Shown piece after piece: positions 34,544 through 47,968 of a stretch of 64,000 bases of DNA. The notes under the pieces are model-generated. The model did not search any database and had not been told where the DNA came from. It worked only from the letters and a program-made list of their open reading frames with translations. The stretch covers positions 1,674,001 to 1,738,000 of the forward strand of contig NZ_RJUK01000001.1 of the NCBI RefSeq assembly GCF_003762925.1, read 5' to 3'. Each line of letters opens with the position of its first letter. The first letter of the stretch is position 1. The position numbers were made by a program, and so were the translations under genes. This stretch comes from Marinimicrobium koreense. GTDB taxonomy: Bacteria > Pseudomonadota > Gammaproteobacteria > Pseudomonadales > Cellvibrionaceae.

Positions 34544-35547
34544 TGCCGACCGGAGAAGCCTTTTGGCTACCTTTGATCTTCATGGCACTGATGGGTGTGG
34601 CGTTTCTCATCTATGCCATTCTTGACGGTTATGACCTCGGAGTGGGCATCCTGTTGCCGCGAGACTCGGAGCGCCAGCGCGACACCATGATCGCGTCCAT
34701 CGGCCCCTTTTGGGACGCCAATGAAACCTGGCTGGTGTTGGGTGTCGGCATTATTCTGATTGCCTTTCCCGCCGCCCACAATGTGATCCTGTTTCAGCTG
34801 TATATGCCCGTAACGCTGATGCTGGCCGGATTGATTCTGCGCGGTGTCGCCTTTGACTTTCGGGCCAAAGCGCCGGTGGATCACAAAACCCGCTGGGACT
34901 TCGCATTCTGGGCCGGCTCACTGCTGGCGACCTTATCCCAGGGTTACATGCTCGGGCTTTACGTCATGGGCTTTGAACAGAGCCTCGCCGCCTACGCCTT
35001 TGCCGCTCTCAGCGCGGTGTGCGTGACCGCCGGCTACTGCCTGATTGGCGCCGCCTGGCTGGTGATGAAAACCGAAGGCGAGCTGCAGCTGCGGGCGGCT
35101 CGCTGGGCACGCCGCTGCGCCTGGTTGATGGCGTTGGGGCTGGTCGCCGTATCGGTCATCAACCCGATGATCAGCGAGCGGGTGTTCGACAAGTGGCTGG
35201 GGGGAGACCTGACGCTTCTGCTGCTGATCATCCCGGTACTCAGCTTCTTCCTGTTTTTGATCAATGACCGCTACCTGTCCAACTTTCCCTACGACAATGA
35301 CTTTGGCTGCTGGCTGCCATTTGCCATCGCCATCGCCCTGTTCGTGCTCGCGTTTTCCGCCTTGGCGTACAGTTTTTTCCCCTACGTGGTGCCCGAACAG
35401 CTCACCTTTTGGGAAGCCGCCAGCGCCCCGGAATCGCTCAAGTTCATTCTGGTGGGTGTGGTGATTGTGTTGCCGGCGATCATTGCCTACACGCTGTTTG
35501 CCTACCGCGTATTCTGGGGTAAGGCGCGGGAGTTGACGTATTACTAA
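34543..35547 (+). CDS. cioB: cytochrome bd-type quinol oxidase subunit II, CIO type
   Basis: Subunit II of 334 aa with about eight helices; YAILDGYDLGVGILLPRD and FWDANETWLVLGVGIILIAF are conserved. ATG 34543 overlaps the cioA stop (TGATG), with AAGGAGGTG nine bases upstream; a GTG one codon earlier is possible. No small CydX-like gene was seen after it. Confidence 0.94.
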   Translation: MPTGEAFWLPLIFMALMGVAFLIYAILDGYDLGVGILLPRDSERQRDTMIASIGPFWDANETWLVLGVGIILIAFPAAHNVILFQLYMPVTLMLAGLILRGVAFDFRAKAPVDHKTRWDFAFWAGSLLATLSQGYMLGLYVMGFEQSLAAYAFAALSAVCVTAGYCLIGAAWLVMKTEGELQLRAARWARRCAWLMALGLVAVSVINPMISERVFDKWLGGDLTLLLLIIPVLSFFLFLINDRYLSNFPYDNDFGCWLPFAIAIALFVLAFSALAYSFFPYVVPEQLTFWEAASAPESLKFILVGVVIVLPAIIAYTLFAYRVFWGKARELTYY

Positions 35548-35568
35548 GGCTACAAAATTGCTCGTGTT

Positions 35569-35724
35569 AACGGCGGATGCGCTTCAATACCGCTGCGCTC
35601 GGCCCCTACGCGACCTGCCGTGCTATCCGTAGGGCGGATAAGCGAAGCGCACCCGCCGTTGCCACACCAGCCGTCACATAAGATGGATCGGTCCGATGCA
35701 TCGGGGCGAAGCGCATCCGCCGTT
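35569..35724. repeat. REP-like cluster, partly degenerate
   Basis: A degenerate leftward copy (35569-35612), a rightward short copy (35627-35660) and a rightward long copy with a damaged left end (35681-35724), between cioB and the ATPase gene. Confidence 0.8.
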
Positions 35725-35739
35725 ACCCCTCTTCGCCTA

Positions 35740-35768
35740 TTGACAAGCGAGACGCCGCTTCCTATCGT
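35740..35768 (+). promoter_or_regulatory. promoter of the Ycf46-like gene
   Basis: TTGACA at 35740-35745, 17 bases, TATCGT at 35763-35768, 36 bases before the start codon. Confidence 0.75.
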
Positions 35769-35804
35769 TTCAGCGTCACTTTTCAGTTAAGGAACACCAA
35801 TAAG

Positions 35805-37280
35805 ATGCAAGACGCACACGATCTGTCGCTGATGCTGGACTCCAAAGTCCCGCTGGTGGTCATTGAGACTCATGAAGAAAACAAGGCCATCAACTTACTC
35901 CAGCGGGTCGCGCGGGATAAAGCGCGGCCGCTGTATCGCTGGTCGGTGACCGACGGATTGACCACGATGGGTTTCGGCCCCCAATTGGTTCCCAAAGGGC
36001 GTGAACATCAGGAGCCGGCCGAAGTGCTGGAGCACATCAAGGCACAGGATACGCCGGGAATTTATCTGCTGTGCGATTTGCACCCCTACCTGAACGATCA
36101 ACCCCATACTGTGCGTCTTCTCAAGGACATTGCGCTTAAACACGAGCAGACACCCCATGCCATCGTGTTGCTGAGTCACCGGCTGACGCTGCCGCCGGAA
36201 ATCAGCCGCTACAGCGCCTCCTTCCAACTGTCTCTGCCCACGGACGAACGCATTCTGGCGATCATCCGGGAAGAGGCGCGTCACTACGCCGAGCAGAACG
36301 GTCAGAAGCGTATCAAAACCGACAACAATACCCTGCGCCGACTGATGGCCAACCTCCAGGGATTGAGCGCCAGCGATGTACGGCGATTGGTGCGGGTGGC
36401 CATATGGCAGGACGGCGCCATCACCGAAGAGGATCTGCCGGCGGTCAATAAAGCCAAGTTTTCCCTGCTGGATATGGGCGGGGTCATGAGTTACGAGTAC
36501 GAGACGGCCGACTTCTCCCAAGTGGCGGGGCTGCACAACCTAAAACGCTGGCTGGAGGCGCGCGGCAAGGCCTTTCACAGTCGGGACCCGGGGGTAGAAC
36601 AACCCCGGGGCATCCTGTTGCTCGGGGTCCAGGGTGGCGGTAAAAGCCTGGCCGCAAAGGCCGTGGCCGGCACCTGGAACCTGCCGTTGCTGCGCCTGGA
36701 CATCGGTGCTTTGTACAATAAGTACCACGGCGAGACCGAGCGCAACCTGCGCGAAGCTTTGGCGATGGCGGATGCCATGGCGCCCTGCGTTCTCTGGCTG
36801 GATGAAATCGAAAAGGGCCTGGCACAGGGCAACAGTGACGACGGCACCTCACGTCGGATGCTCGGCACCCTGCTCACCTGGATGGCGGAGCGCAAAAACT
36901 CGGTCTTTTTCACCGCCACCAGCAACGATATCAGCAAGCTGCCACCGGAGCTGATTCGCAAAGGTCGGGTCGACGAGATCTTTTTTGTCGATCTACCCGA
37001 TGCCGACGTGCGCCGGGCAATTTTTGACATTCACCTACGCAAGCGGGATTTGAACCCCGAGCAGTTTGACCTGGCACTGTTGAGTGAAGCGAGCGACGGT
37101 TTTAGCGGTGCCGAGATTGAGCAGGCCATTGTCGCTGCGCGCTACAGCGAGGGGCGAGACGGGATTCGTACCGAGTGCATTCTAAGGGAGATAGGCAACA
37201 CCAGCCCACTCTCGGTGGTGATGGCAGAGCCGCTTAGGCAGTTGCGGGAGTGGGCCGCGGAGCGCACCATCCCCGCCTGA
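35805..37280 (+). CDS. Ycf46-like AAA+ ATPase
   Basis: AAA+ protein of 491 aa. The N-terminal 220 residues match the Ycf46 pattern (SKVPLVVIETHEE start). Walker A is GVQGGGKS, Walker B is CVLWLDEIEK, and the arginine finger region is PPELIRKGRVDEIFF. A lid subdomain with DGFSGAEIEQAI follows. Ycf46 homologues are linked to CO2 use in cyanobacteria, but their role in proteobacteria is unknown. It has its own promoter. Confidence 0.88.
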   Translation: MQDAHDLSLMLDSKVPLVVIETHEENKAINLLQRVARDKARPLYRWSVTDGLTTMGFGPQLVPKGREHQEPAEVLEHIKAQDTPGIYLLCDLHPYLNDQPHTVRLLKDIALKHEQTPHAIVLLSHRLTLPPEISRYSASFQLSLPTDERILAIIREEARHYAEQNGQKRIKTDNNTLRRLMANLQGLSASDVRRLVRVAIWQDGAITEEDLPAVNKAKFSLLDMGGVMSYEYETADFSQVAGLHNLKRWLEARGKAFHSRDPGVEQPRGILLLGVQGGGKSLAAKAVAGTWNLPLLRLDIGALYNKYHGETERNLREALAMADAMAPCVLWLDEIEKGLAQGNSDDGTSRRMLGTLLTWMAERKNSVFFTATSNDISKLPPELIRKGRVDEIFFVDLPDADVRRAIFDIHLRKRDLNPEQFDLALLSEASDGFSGAEIEQAIVAARYSEGRDGIRTECILREIGNTSPLSVVMAEPLRQLREWAAERTIPA

Positions 37281-37286
37281 GCCGCG

Positions 37287-37748
37287 TCAGCCTAGCGGGC
37301 GTTTGTGCGGTTTGGCGCGCACATACAGCGTGCGATGTACACGAGCCACCAGGTGGCCATTATCGTCGACAATATCGATCGCAAAATTGGGCAGATACTT
37401 TTTCCCATCGGCGGTATGGGCCCGGATGCGCTCCAGGGTGGCATCATCAAGATTGAACACCGCTCGGACCGCCGTGCGTCCCGGGGCGATAAAATCGATG
37501 TGAGCGCTTTTGTCCCAGACAAAATAATCCCTTCCCAGGTTGTAGGTCAGCATCATCATGTACCAGGGGTCGGTCATGGCAAACAGGCTACCCCCAAACT
37601 GGGTACCCACCATATTGCGGGTGTGGAAGCGGCGCTTTAAAACCACCTCGATGCGCCGAAAATCTTCACTGATTGACGTCGCTTTGATGCCGGCAAAAAA
37701 CAACGGTGGCCAGAAATTTACCAGCCGACGGGCCCATTTCCAGTTCAT
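37287..37748 (-). CDS. DUF4442 hotdog-fold protein, possible thioesterase
   Basis: Protein of 153 aa. The NMVGTQFGGSLFAMTDPWYMM segment forms the central hotdog helix and carries the Asp expected for acyl-thioester binding. Relatives are called YiiD C-terminal or DUF4442 thioesterases. It follows proB by three bases on the minus strand, so it is at the end of the obgE-proB transcript. The substrate is unknown. Confidence 0.8.
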   Translation of the reverse strand: MNWKWARRLVNFWPPLFFAGIKATSISEDFRRIEVVLKRRFHTRNMVGTQFGGSLFAMTDPWYMMMLTYNLGRDYFVWDKSAHIDFIAPGRTAVRAVFNLDDATLERIRAHTADGKKYLPNFAIDIVDDNGHLVARVHRTLYVRAKPHKRPLG

Positions 37749-37751
37749 TCC

Positions 37752-38879
37752 CTACCCTTCCGTGAGCACCAGGTTATCCCGGTGAATCAGTTCATCGTCG
37801 TCCTTGTAACCCAATAAGGCCAGAATATCGCCGCTGGGTCGACCGAGAATCTTGCGCGCCTCATCAGCGGAATAATTGACCAGACCCCGGGCAATTTCCG
37901 TCCCATCGGGTCCGACACACACCACCATATCGCCCCGGGTAAAAGCCCCCCGGATTGATTTGACGCCCACCGGCAGCAGGCTGCGGCCTTTCTCCCGCAG
38001 CACCCTGACCGCCCCCTCATCCAGAACCAGAGTGCCACGGGTCTGCAACTGACCGGCGATCCAGCGCTTGCGCGCCGCCTGTGGTTCCTGACCGGCATGC
38101 AGCAGAGTTCCCAGCGGTTCGCCCGCCCGGGCACGCAGCAGCGCCCGCTCGGTGCGTCCGCCGAGAATCAGGGTATCGGCACCAGAGCGAGCGGCGACCC
38201 GCGCGGCTCTAACTTTGGTCAACATACCGCCGCGCCCCAGAGCACCGCCTCCGCCGGCCATGGCTTCCAGGGTCGGATCATCTGCGGACAGTTCCGGCAG
38301 CAGCTTCGCGTCGGGGTTGGAGCGCGGATCGCTGTCGTACATGCCGGACTGGTCCGTCAGAATGACCAGCAGATCCGCTTCAATCAGGTTGGCCACCAAC
38401 GCACCCAGGGTATCGTTATCACCAAACCGGATTTCGTCGGTGACCACGGTGTCGTTTTCATTCACGACGGGCAACACGCCCAGATCGAGCAGCGTGCGCA
38501 ACGTGGAGCGGGCATTCAGGTAGCGCTGGCGGGACGAGAGGTCATCGTGGTCGAGCAGCACCTGAGCGGTGTGCAGACCGTATTGCTGGAAGGCGCTTTC
38601 GTAGGTCTGCACCAGCACCATCTGGCCGACCGCCGCAGCGGCCTGCAGCTGATGCACCGCGGTCGGGCGACGCGTCCAGCCGAGCCGGGTCAGGCCGGCG
38701 GCCACCGCGCCGGAAGAAACCAATACAATCTCGACACCGGCATGACGCAGTTCGGCCATTTGCGCCACCCAGTCGTTAATCGCGCGGACATCGAGCCCTC
38801 GGCCATCGTTGGTCAGCAGGGAACTGCCAATTTTAACGACCCAGCGCTGAGTGGTGGTTACCGAACTTCTGTCTGCCAT
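37752..38879 (-). CDS. proB: glutamate 5-kinase
   Basis: First enzyme of proline synthesis, 375 aa: an amino-acid kinase domain ([46 protein letters not shown]) followed by a C-terminal PUA domain (about residues 280-370), as in E. coli. Proline is itself an osmoprotectant. It is co-directional with obgE, 16 bases downstream of it. Confidence 0.96.
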   Translation of the reverse strand: MADRSSVTTTQRWVVKIGSSLLTNDGRGLDVRAINDWVAQMAELRHAGVEIVLVSSGAVAAGLTRLGWTRRPTAVHQLQAAAAVGQMVLVQTYESAFQQYGLHTAQVLLDHDDLSSRQRYLNARSTLRTLLDLGVLPVVNENDTVVTDEIRFGDNDTLGALVANLIEADLLVILTDQSGMYDSDPRSNPDAKLLPELSADDPTLEAMAGGGGALGRGGMLTKVRAARVAARSGADTLILGGRTERALLRARAGEPLGTLLHAGQEPQAARKRWIAGQLQTRGTLVLDEGAVRVLREKGRSLLPVGVKSIRGAFTRGDMVVCVGPDGTEIARGLVNYSADEARKILGRPSGDILALLGYKDDDELIHRDNLVLTEG

Positions 38880-38895
38880 GTTGAAAGGGTTCCGT

Positions 38896-40113
<1,218 letters not shown>

Positions 40114-40138
40114 TTAACTGGTGCCAATGGTGGGGCCA

Positions 40139-40247
40139 GCCAGGAAGGCGGTGTACTGATCCCGGACACGCCGTAAACCCATCCCTGGGGGCTCGGATCG
40201 CGGGTCCCCCGCTCTACGGTCCGGGATCAGTACACCGCCTTCCTGGC
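40139..40247. repeat. paired-arm element C, short core, forward
   Basis: Perfect 29-bp inverted repeat (40139-40167 and 40219-40247) around a 51-bp core beginning ACGCCGTAAACCC and ending CGCTCTACG. The core holds the hairpin GCGGG-TCC-CCCGC. It lies 50 bases upstream of the obgE start codon. Confidence 0.9.
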
Positions 40248-40330
40248 CTAAGTGCCATCATTTGAGTTGAGTTCGCTTTCTACCCACTCTCAATAACCTT
40301 GCGTTTGTGTGGGGAGCTGCCCAACGTGAA

Positions 40331-40439
40331 GGGCTCGGCGGGGTATACCCTTGCAAGACCGTAGAGCGGGGGACCCGCGATCCGAGCCTACAGGGACGTA
40401 TGTACGGCGTGTCTTGCAAGGGTATACCCCGCCGAGCCC
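40331..40439. repeat. paired-arm element D, short core, reverse
   Basis: Perfect 29-bp inverted repeat (40331-40359 and 40411-40439) around a 51-bp core that is the reverse complement of the core of C with few changes. The arms share only the inner GAC/GTC with those of C. It sits 83 bases from C. Confidence 0.9.
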
Positions 40440-40478
40440 CCGCTCCCAACTTCCCCAAAGAAACCAGTCTAAACCAAC

Positions 40479-40511
40479 AAAAAAGCCCCATCGATAGTTC
40501 GACAGGGCTTT
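40479..40511 (-). terminator. intrinsic terminator of rplU-rpmA
   Basis: On the minus strand AAAGCCC...TCGA, loop ACTA, TCGA...GGGCTTT followed by a T run, 45 bases after the rpmA stop. Confidence 0.85.
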
Positions 40512-40556
40512 CCGAGGTGTGTTCGCCCGAGGGCGACAACCGTATTTAAGGACGTC

Positions 40557-40814
40557 TTAAGCGACTTCGACGCTGACGAACTTACGGTTTTTCTCACCTT
40601 TGGTTTCAAACTTCACCCGGCCTTCGGCCTTGGCGAACAGGGTGTGGTCCTTACCAATACCCACATTCACACCGGGGTGAAATTGAGTGCCGCGCTGGCG
40701 AACGATGATGCCGCCGGCGGGGATGGCCTGGCCACCGTATACTTTAACGCCAAGGCGTTTACTTTCGGAATCGCGCCCGTTGCGCGTACTACCGCCTGCT
40801 TTTTTGTGAGCCAT
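40557..40814 (-). CDS. rpmA: 50S ribosomal protein L27
   Basis: Protein of 85 aa; [20 protein letters not shown] is the standard N-terminus reaching the peptidyl-transferase centre. It follows rplU by 14 bases. Confidence 0.98.
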   Translation of the reverse strand: MAHKKAGGSTRNGRDSESKRLGVKVYGGQAIPAGGIIVRQRGTQFHPGVNVGIGKDHTLFAKAEGRVKFETKGEKNRKFVSVEVA

Positions 40815-40828
40815 TGTCTAAACTCCTC

Positions 40829-41140
40829 TTAACCTTTGATTCCAGTGATTTTCACTTCAGTGAACCACTGACGGTGACCCTGACGCTTCATGGAGTGCTT
40901 ACGGCGACGGAACTTGATGATCCGCACCTTTTCGCCACGACCGTGGCTGACCACTTCGGCGGTCACTTTGGCGCCGTCTACGACGGGAGCGCCCACTTTT
41001 ACGTCGTCGCCATTGGCAACCAGATAAACCTTGTCGAATTCCACGGTTTCACCGGTGGCGACTTCGATTTTTTCCAGCTTGAGGGTTTCCCCTTCCACGA
41101 CGCGGTGCTGTTTGCCACCACTTTCAAAAATTGCGTACAT
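40829..41140 (-). CDS. rplU: 50S ribosomal protein L21
   Basis: Protein of 103 aa; [14 protein letters not shown] start and the [16 protein letters not shown] rRNA-binding block. First gene of the rplU-rpmA transcript, with a promoter about 95 bases upstream. Confidence 0.98.
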   Translation of the reverse strand: MYAIFESGGKQHRVVEGETLKLEKIEVATGETVEFDKVYLVANGDDVKVGAPVVDGAKVTAEVVSHGRGEKVRIIKFRRRKHSMKRQGHRQWFTEVKITGIKG

Positions 41141-41233
41141 AGTTGCTCCAAATACTCAGTTTGGACGACACGAAGCAGCGTTCAGGGCGCTTTCCGGGGC
41201 TTGCGTCGTTGGTTCGGTTTTTCAAGGGCGGCG

Positions 41234-41262
41234 ATTGTATGCGAAGTGGCGCCCGATAGCAA
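41234..41262 (-). promoter_or_regulatory. rplU promoter
   Basis: Minus strand TTGCTA, 17 bases, TACAAT. Correct spacing and a good -10. Confidence 0.7.
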
Positions 41263-41318
41263 TAGGCTTGTTCTACAGCACCTTTCCTTGGAATCGAACT
41301 GACGTCAGCTCGCCCGGC

Positions 41319-41473
41319 CTGAGGCGGAGAAGCCCTTTCAAGACACGCCGTAAACCCTTGATGTGCATGGAAGCACGAATGCCGCGATGGCATGGATGCC
41401 AGAGAGCGGCCCCTGGGGGCTCGACGCGCGGAGTCCCTCCGCTTACGGTCTTGAAAGGACTGCTCCGCCTCAG
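41319..41473. repeat. paired-arm element E, long core, forward
   Basis: 26-bp inverted repeat with two mismatches (41319-41344 and 41448-41473) around a 103-bp long-form core. Internal hairpins include GTGC-N6-GCAC, ATGCC-N5-GGCAT and GCGGAG-TCC-CTCCGC. It starts 32 bases beyond the esterase stop and lies upstream of the rplU promoter. Confidence 0.88.
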
Positions 41474-41505
41474 ATCTCATTGCCACAAATAACGTCGGGC
41501 GGGCG

Positions 41506-42279
41506 CTAGCGGAAATAGTCGGCTAGAGGCAGGGATTGACGGCGGACGCCCTGGACGAAAAGCTCCGCGACCTGTCGGGCGCCCCGGCGCTGCAGGTGGG
41601 TATTGTCGTCTTTGCCATCGGGCAGGTTGGCGTACTCGCCTGCCGGAATCTGCATATAAATGTTGGCTGAGCCCGCTACGCCGGCATCCAACAGCAGCTG
41701 GCGGGTCATGACATTCAGATCCACCAGAGGCACGCCCCGCTCGCTGGCGACGGCGCGGGTCACCTCCGGGTAGTCACCCAGGGTAGCTTCGGGCTGCCCG
41801 TCATCGGTGAATGCCCGGCGGTAAATGGAGGTTACCAGGATGGGCTTAGCGCCCCGGGCCAATACGTCATCGACCATCCGCTCCAGATTGGCCCGATAGT
41901 CCGTCCAGGGGGCGGCGTAGCGGGTTTCATCGTAGTCTTTCTGGTCGTTATGGCCGAAGCCCATCACCACGAAATCCCCAGCCTGAAGCCGCTCCATGAC
42001 GGCCTCCCAGCGCCCCTCGTCGATAAAACTCTTGGTGCTGCGTCCGTTTTTGGCGTGGTTTTCCACTTCGATGTCGTCGGTCAGATATTCCGGCAGCGCT
42101 TGGCCCCAGCCGGTTTCCGGGTATTTTTCTTTCGGCTGGTCCGCCATGGTGGAGTCGCCGACCAGGAACAGGGTGGGCTTGGTCGCCTCCTCGACGGGGG
42201 CCTGGGTGGCGCAGCCAACCAGGAGGGCAGCGGCGGCCAGTAAGGGGGTGAGGCTGTGTAAAAAGGAGGTTGATGTCAT
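41506..42279 (-). CDS. SGNH/GDSL esterase lipoprotein, rhamnogalacturonan acetylesterase-like
   Basis: Lipoprotein of 257 aa with lipobox LLVGC (Cys 23). Block I is FLVGDSTMAD, block III is GFGHND and block V is DNTHLQRRGA, giving the Ser-Asp-His site. The order and spacing fit CE12 rhamnogalacturonan acetylesterases, which remove acetyl groups from pectin. A second secreted esterase lies upstream on the same strand, across a REP cluster. Confidence 0.85.
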   Translation of the reverse strand: MTSTSFLHSLTPLLAAAALLVGCATQAPVEEATKPTLFLVGDSTMADQPKEKYPETGWGQALPEYLTDDIEVENHAKNGRSTKSFIDEGRWEAVMERLQAGDFVVMGFGHNDQKDYDETRYAAPWTDYRANLERMVDDVLARGAKPILVTSIYRRAFTDDGQPEATLGDYPEVTRAVASERGVPLVDLNVMTRQLLLDAGVAGSANIYMQIPAGEYANLPDGKDDNTHLQRRGARQVAELFVQGVRRQSLPLADYFR

Positions 42280-42322
42280 TGCTCTGGTTCTCTCTGTATT
42301 TATGGTGCTTTTAAAATTGGGT

Positions 42323-42486
42323 TGCGGCGGATGCGGGCTGCGCCCTTATCCGCCCTACGGGTGGCTCGGAGGTTGCGTAGGGCGGATAAGCGAAGCGCAT
42401 CCGCCGTAACCGACGTCAATGTAACACCCATACGTTGTGCAGGGCGGATCGGTCCGACGTATCGGAGCGAAGCGCATCCGCCGTTA
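42323..42486. repeat. REP-like cluster, three copies
   Basis: Leftward copy 42323-42360, rightward short copy 42374-42409, rightward long copy 42437-42486, between the two esterase genes. Confidence 0.85.
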
Positions 42487-42494
42487 CAGTCTAC

Positions 42495-46027
<3,533 letters not shown>

Positions 46028-46032
46028 GTCCT

Positions 46033-46057
46033 GCCGGGCGGGAGTTTCCCGCCCGGC
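46033..46057 (+). other. perfect hairpin between leuS and lptE
   Basis: An 11-bp GC-rich stem (GCCGGGCGGGA and complement) with a GTT loop and no T tract. It could protect the leuS mRNA end or act as a partial terminator. Confidence 0.6.
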
Positions 46058-46084
46058 GCGATCGCGAGTGCCAAGGGGGCCTCA

Positions 46085-46651
46085 ATGTCTGTCCGCTCAA
46101 TGATGATTGCTGTTTTGATACTGCTGACCGGCGCCTGTGGCTGGCAATTGCGCGGCTCCGTCGCCCTCTCCAGCCTGACAGACACCCTGCACCTGACCAG
46201 CCCGGACGATTATGGCGCGCTCATGGTCGAGTTGCGCAACCGGTTGTCGGCGGATGATATCCGGCTCACCGACTCACCGACCGAGGCCCGGTATACCTTG
46301 CGGGTCAATCGGGAGCTGGTGGACAAGCGGGTCGCCGCCGTTGGTAGCGATGCCTTGGCCAGCGCCTACGAGCTCACCCTGAGGGCCGAGTTTGACGTGC
46401 TGGACCAGCGCGGCATCCCCATCGCCACCCGCTTGGTCAGCAGCGTGACCCGCTCCTACAACGCCAGCTCCGGCAGCGCCGGCAGCAGCGCCCAGGAAGA
46501 AGTGCTGCTGACCCGGGAGATGCGCACCGAGTTGGCTCAGCAGATACTCCGCCAACTGCAGGCCGCGATCAATGCGGCACAAGCCGAGGGACTGGTTTCC
46601 GACGCACCCGACGCTCCGGATGAGACCCCCAATGGCGAAACTACGCCCTGA
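46085..46651 (+). CDS. lptE: LPS-assembly lipoprotein LptE
   Basis: Outer-membrane lipoprotein of 188 aa that plugs LptD. The lipobox is LTGAC followed by GWQLRG, the LptE hallmark. The core keeps the beta-alpha fold; the last 25 residues are an acidic Asp/Pro/Glu tail. The leuS-lptE-holA order is classical. Its end overlaps holA by 20 bases. Confidence 0.93.
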   Translation: MSVRSMMIAVLILLTGACGWQLRGSVALSSLTDTLHLTSPDDYGALMVELRNRLSADDIRLTDSPTEARYTLRVNRELVDKRVAAVGSDALASAYELTLRAEFDVLDQRGIPIATRLVSSVTRSYNASSGSAGSSAQEEVLLTREMRTELAQQILRQLQAAINAAQAEGLVSDAPDAPDETPNGETTP

Positions 46652-47681
46652 ACAACTCGGTCAGGCTCTGAATAAAAGCCTAGCGCCCATTTATCTGGTC
46701 AGTGGTGATGAGCCCCTGCTCGTCCAGGAAGCCTGTGACCAGATTCGCGCCGCCGCCCGCTCCCAGGGGTTCGGGGAACGGGAGCTCTATCATGCCGACG
46801 CCAGTTTTGACTGGACTCAGCTGCTCAGCGCCGCCAACAGCCTGTCGCTGTTCGCCGACCGGAAGATTCTGGAAGTCCGCCTGCCCACGGGCAAACCCGG
46901 CGACAAGGGAGGCAAAGTGCTGCAGGAGTACGCCAAGGCGCCGTCGGAAGACAATCTCCTGCTGGTGGTCACCGGCAAACTGGATCGCAACGCGCTGAAA
47001 GCCAAGTGGCTCAAGGCCCTGGAAGACAGCGGCAGCCACGTGCAGGTCTGGCCGGTTACCCCCGCCCAACTGCCCCGCTGGATCGCCCAGCGGATGAAAG
47101 CTGCGGGCCTCACCGCCGACTCGGCAGCCATCGACCTGTTGGCCTCCCGCGTCGAAGGGAACCTGCTGGCGGCCGCCCAGGAGGTCGAAAAACTCAAACT
47201 CCTGACCGACAGCCCGGAAATCAGTACCGAACTCATGGCCTCGGTGGTCGCCGACAGCGCCCGCTACGACGTCTTCGGCCTGGTGGACAAGGCCCTTCAT
47301 GGAGACGCCCGCGGGGCCGTAAAATCGCTCCAGGGGCTGAAAGTGGAAGGTACCGAGCCCATTGCCCTACTCTGGGCCCTGGCCCGGGACCTACGCGCGC
47401 TGGTCCAGATTTCCCAGGCCGCCTCTCAGGGCATTCCGTTTGAACGGGCGGCCCAGGCCGCCGGCATCTGGAATAAACGCCAACCGCTGGTACAGTCCGC
47501 CCTGCGCCGCCTCTCCCCGGGCCAGCTACAACAACTCCTGCGCAAAGCCAACGGCATCGACCGGGCCATCAAGGGGATGCGTCAGGCCGACCCCTGGGCC
47601 GAGCTGCTGGACCTGACGCTTAACCTCGCCGGAGTGCAGAGCCTGCAGCCGGCCAACGAGCGACTGTCGCTCAAGTTATAA
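46632..47681 (+). CDS. holA: DNA polymerase III delta subunit
   Basis: Clamp-loader subunit of 349 aa that opens the beta clamp. MAKLRPEQLGQAL start, the IYLVSGDEPLLVQEACD strand and the RIRAA-like segment follow E. coli HolA. ATG 46632 is chosen over an open frame from 46572. A weak terminator follows. Confidence 0.93.
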   Translation: MAKLRPEQLGQALNKSLAPIYLVSGDEPLLVQEACDQIRAAARSQGFGERELYHADASFDWTQLLSAANSLSLFADRKILEVRLPTGKPGDKGGKVLQEYAKAPSEDNLLLVVTGKLDRNALKAKWLKALEDSGSHVQVWPVTPAQLPRWIAQRMKAAGLTADSAAIDLLASRVEGNLLAAAQEVEKLKLLTDSPEISTELMASVVADSARYDVFGLVDKALHGDARGAVKSLQGLKVEGTEPIALLWALARDLRALVQISQAASQGIPFERAAQAAGIWNKRQPLVQSALRRLSPGQLQQLLRKANGIDRAIKGMRQADPWAELLDLTLNLAGVQSLQPANERLSLKL

Positions 47682-47700
47682 CCTTCCAGCCCCTGCCCGC

Positions 47701-47721
47701 CGGGGCCTCCCCGCCTTTTTT
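47701..47721 (+). terminator. possible terminator after holA
   Basis: Stem CGGGG-CCT-CCCCG followed by CC and six T, 20 bases after the holA stop. The stem is short. Confidence 0.5.
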
Positions 47722-47790
47722 CACATCTCTTATGGCGTTGTCAGCGGTTTTGGCATAACAATATCGTCATTATGACCATAAAATTTTACG

Positions 47791-47827
47791 CGACTTATGG
47801 TCAGTTAGAACATTTGTGTGCTATGTT
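47791..47827 (+). promoter_or_regulatory. shared upstream box of lipoprotein 1
   Basis: 37-bp segment also found at 49828-49864 before the second lipoprotein, identical except for a few bases in the middle. Both contain TAGAACATTTGTGTGC and end in TGCTATGTT, an extended -10 type. No classical -35 is seen. It lies 142 bases before the start codon. Confidence 0.7.
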
Positions 47828-47968
47828 ATCGCTCATGCAGTCTCTCCGAGGGCTTTTGGCCCCAACATACCCCGCCGGGCCCCGGGGGAAGACCGCAAGA
47901 AAGATGGCGGCAAGCCAGCCGAGTTCGGTCAACTTACGCTAAAGACTAGAATAATAGAGGGTTTAGAT

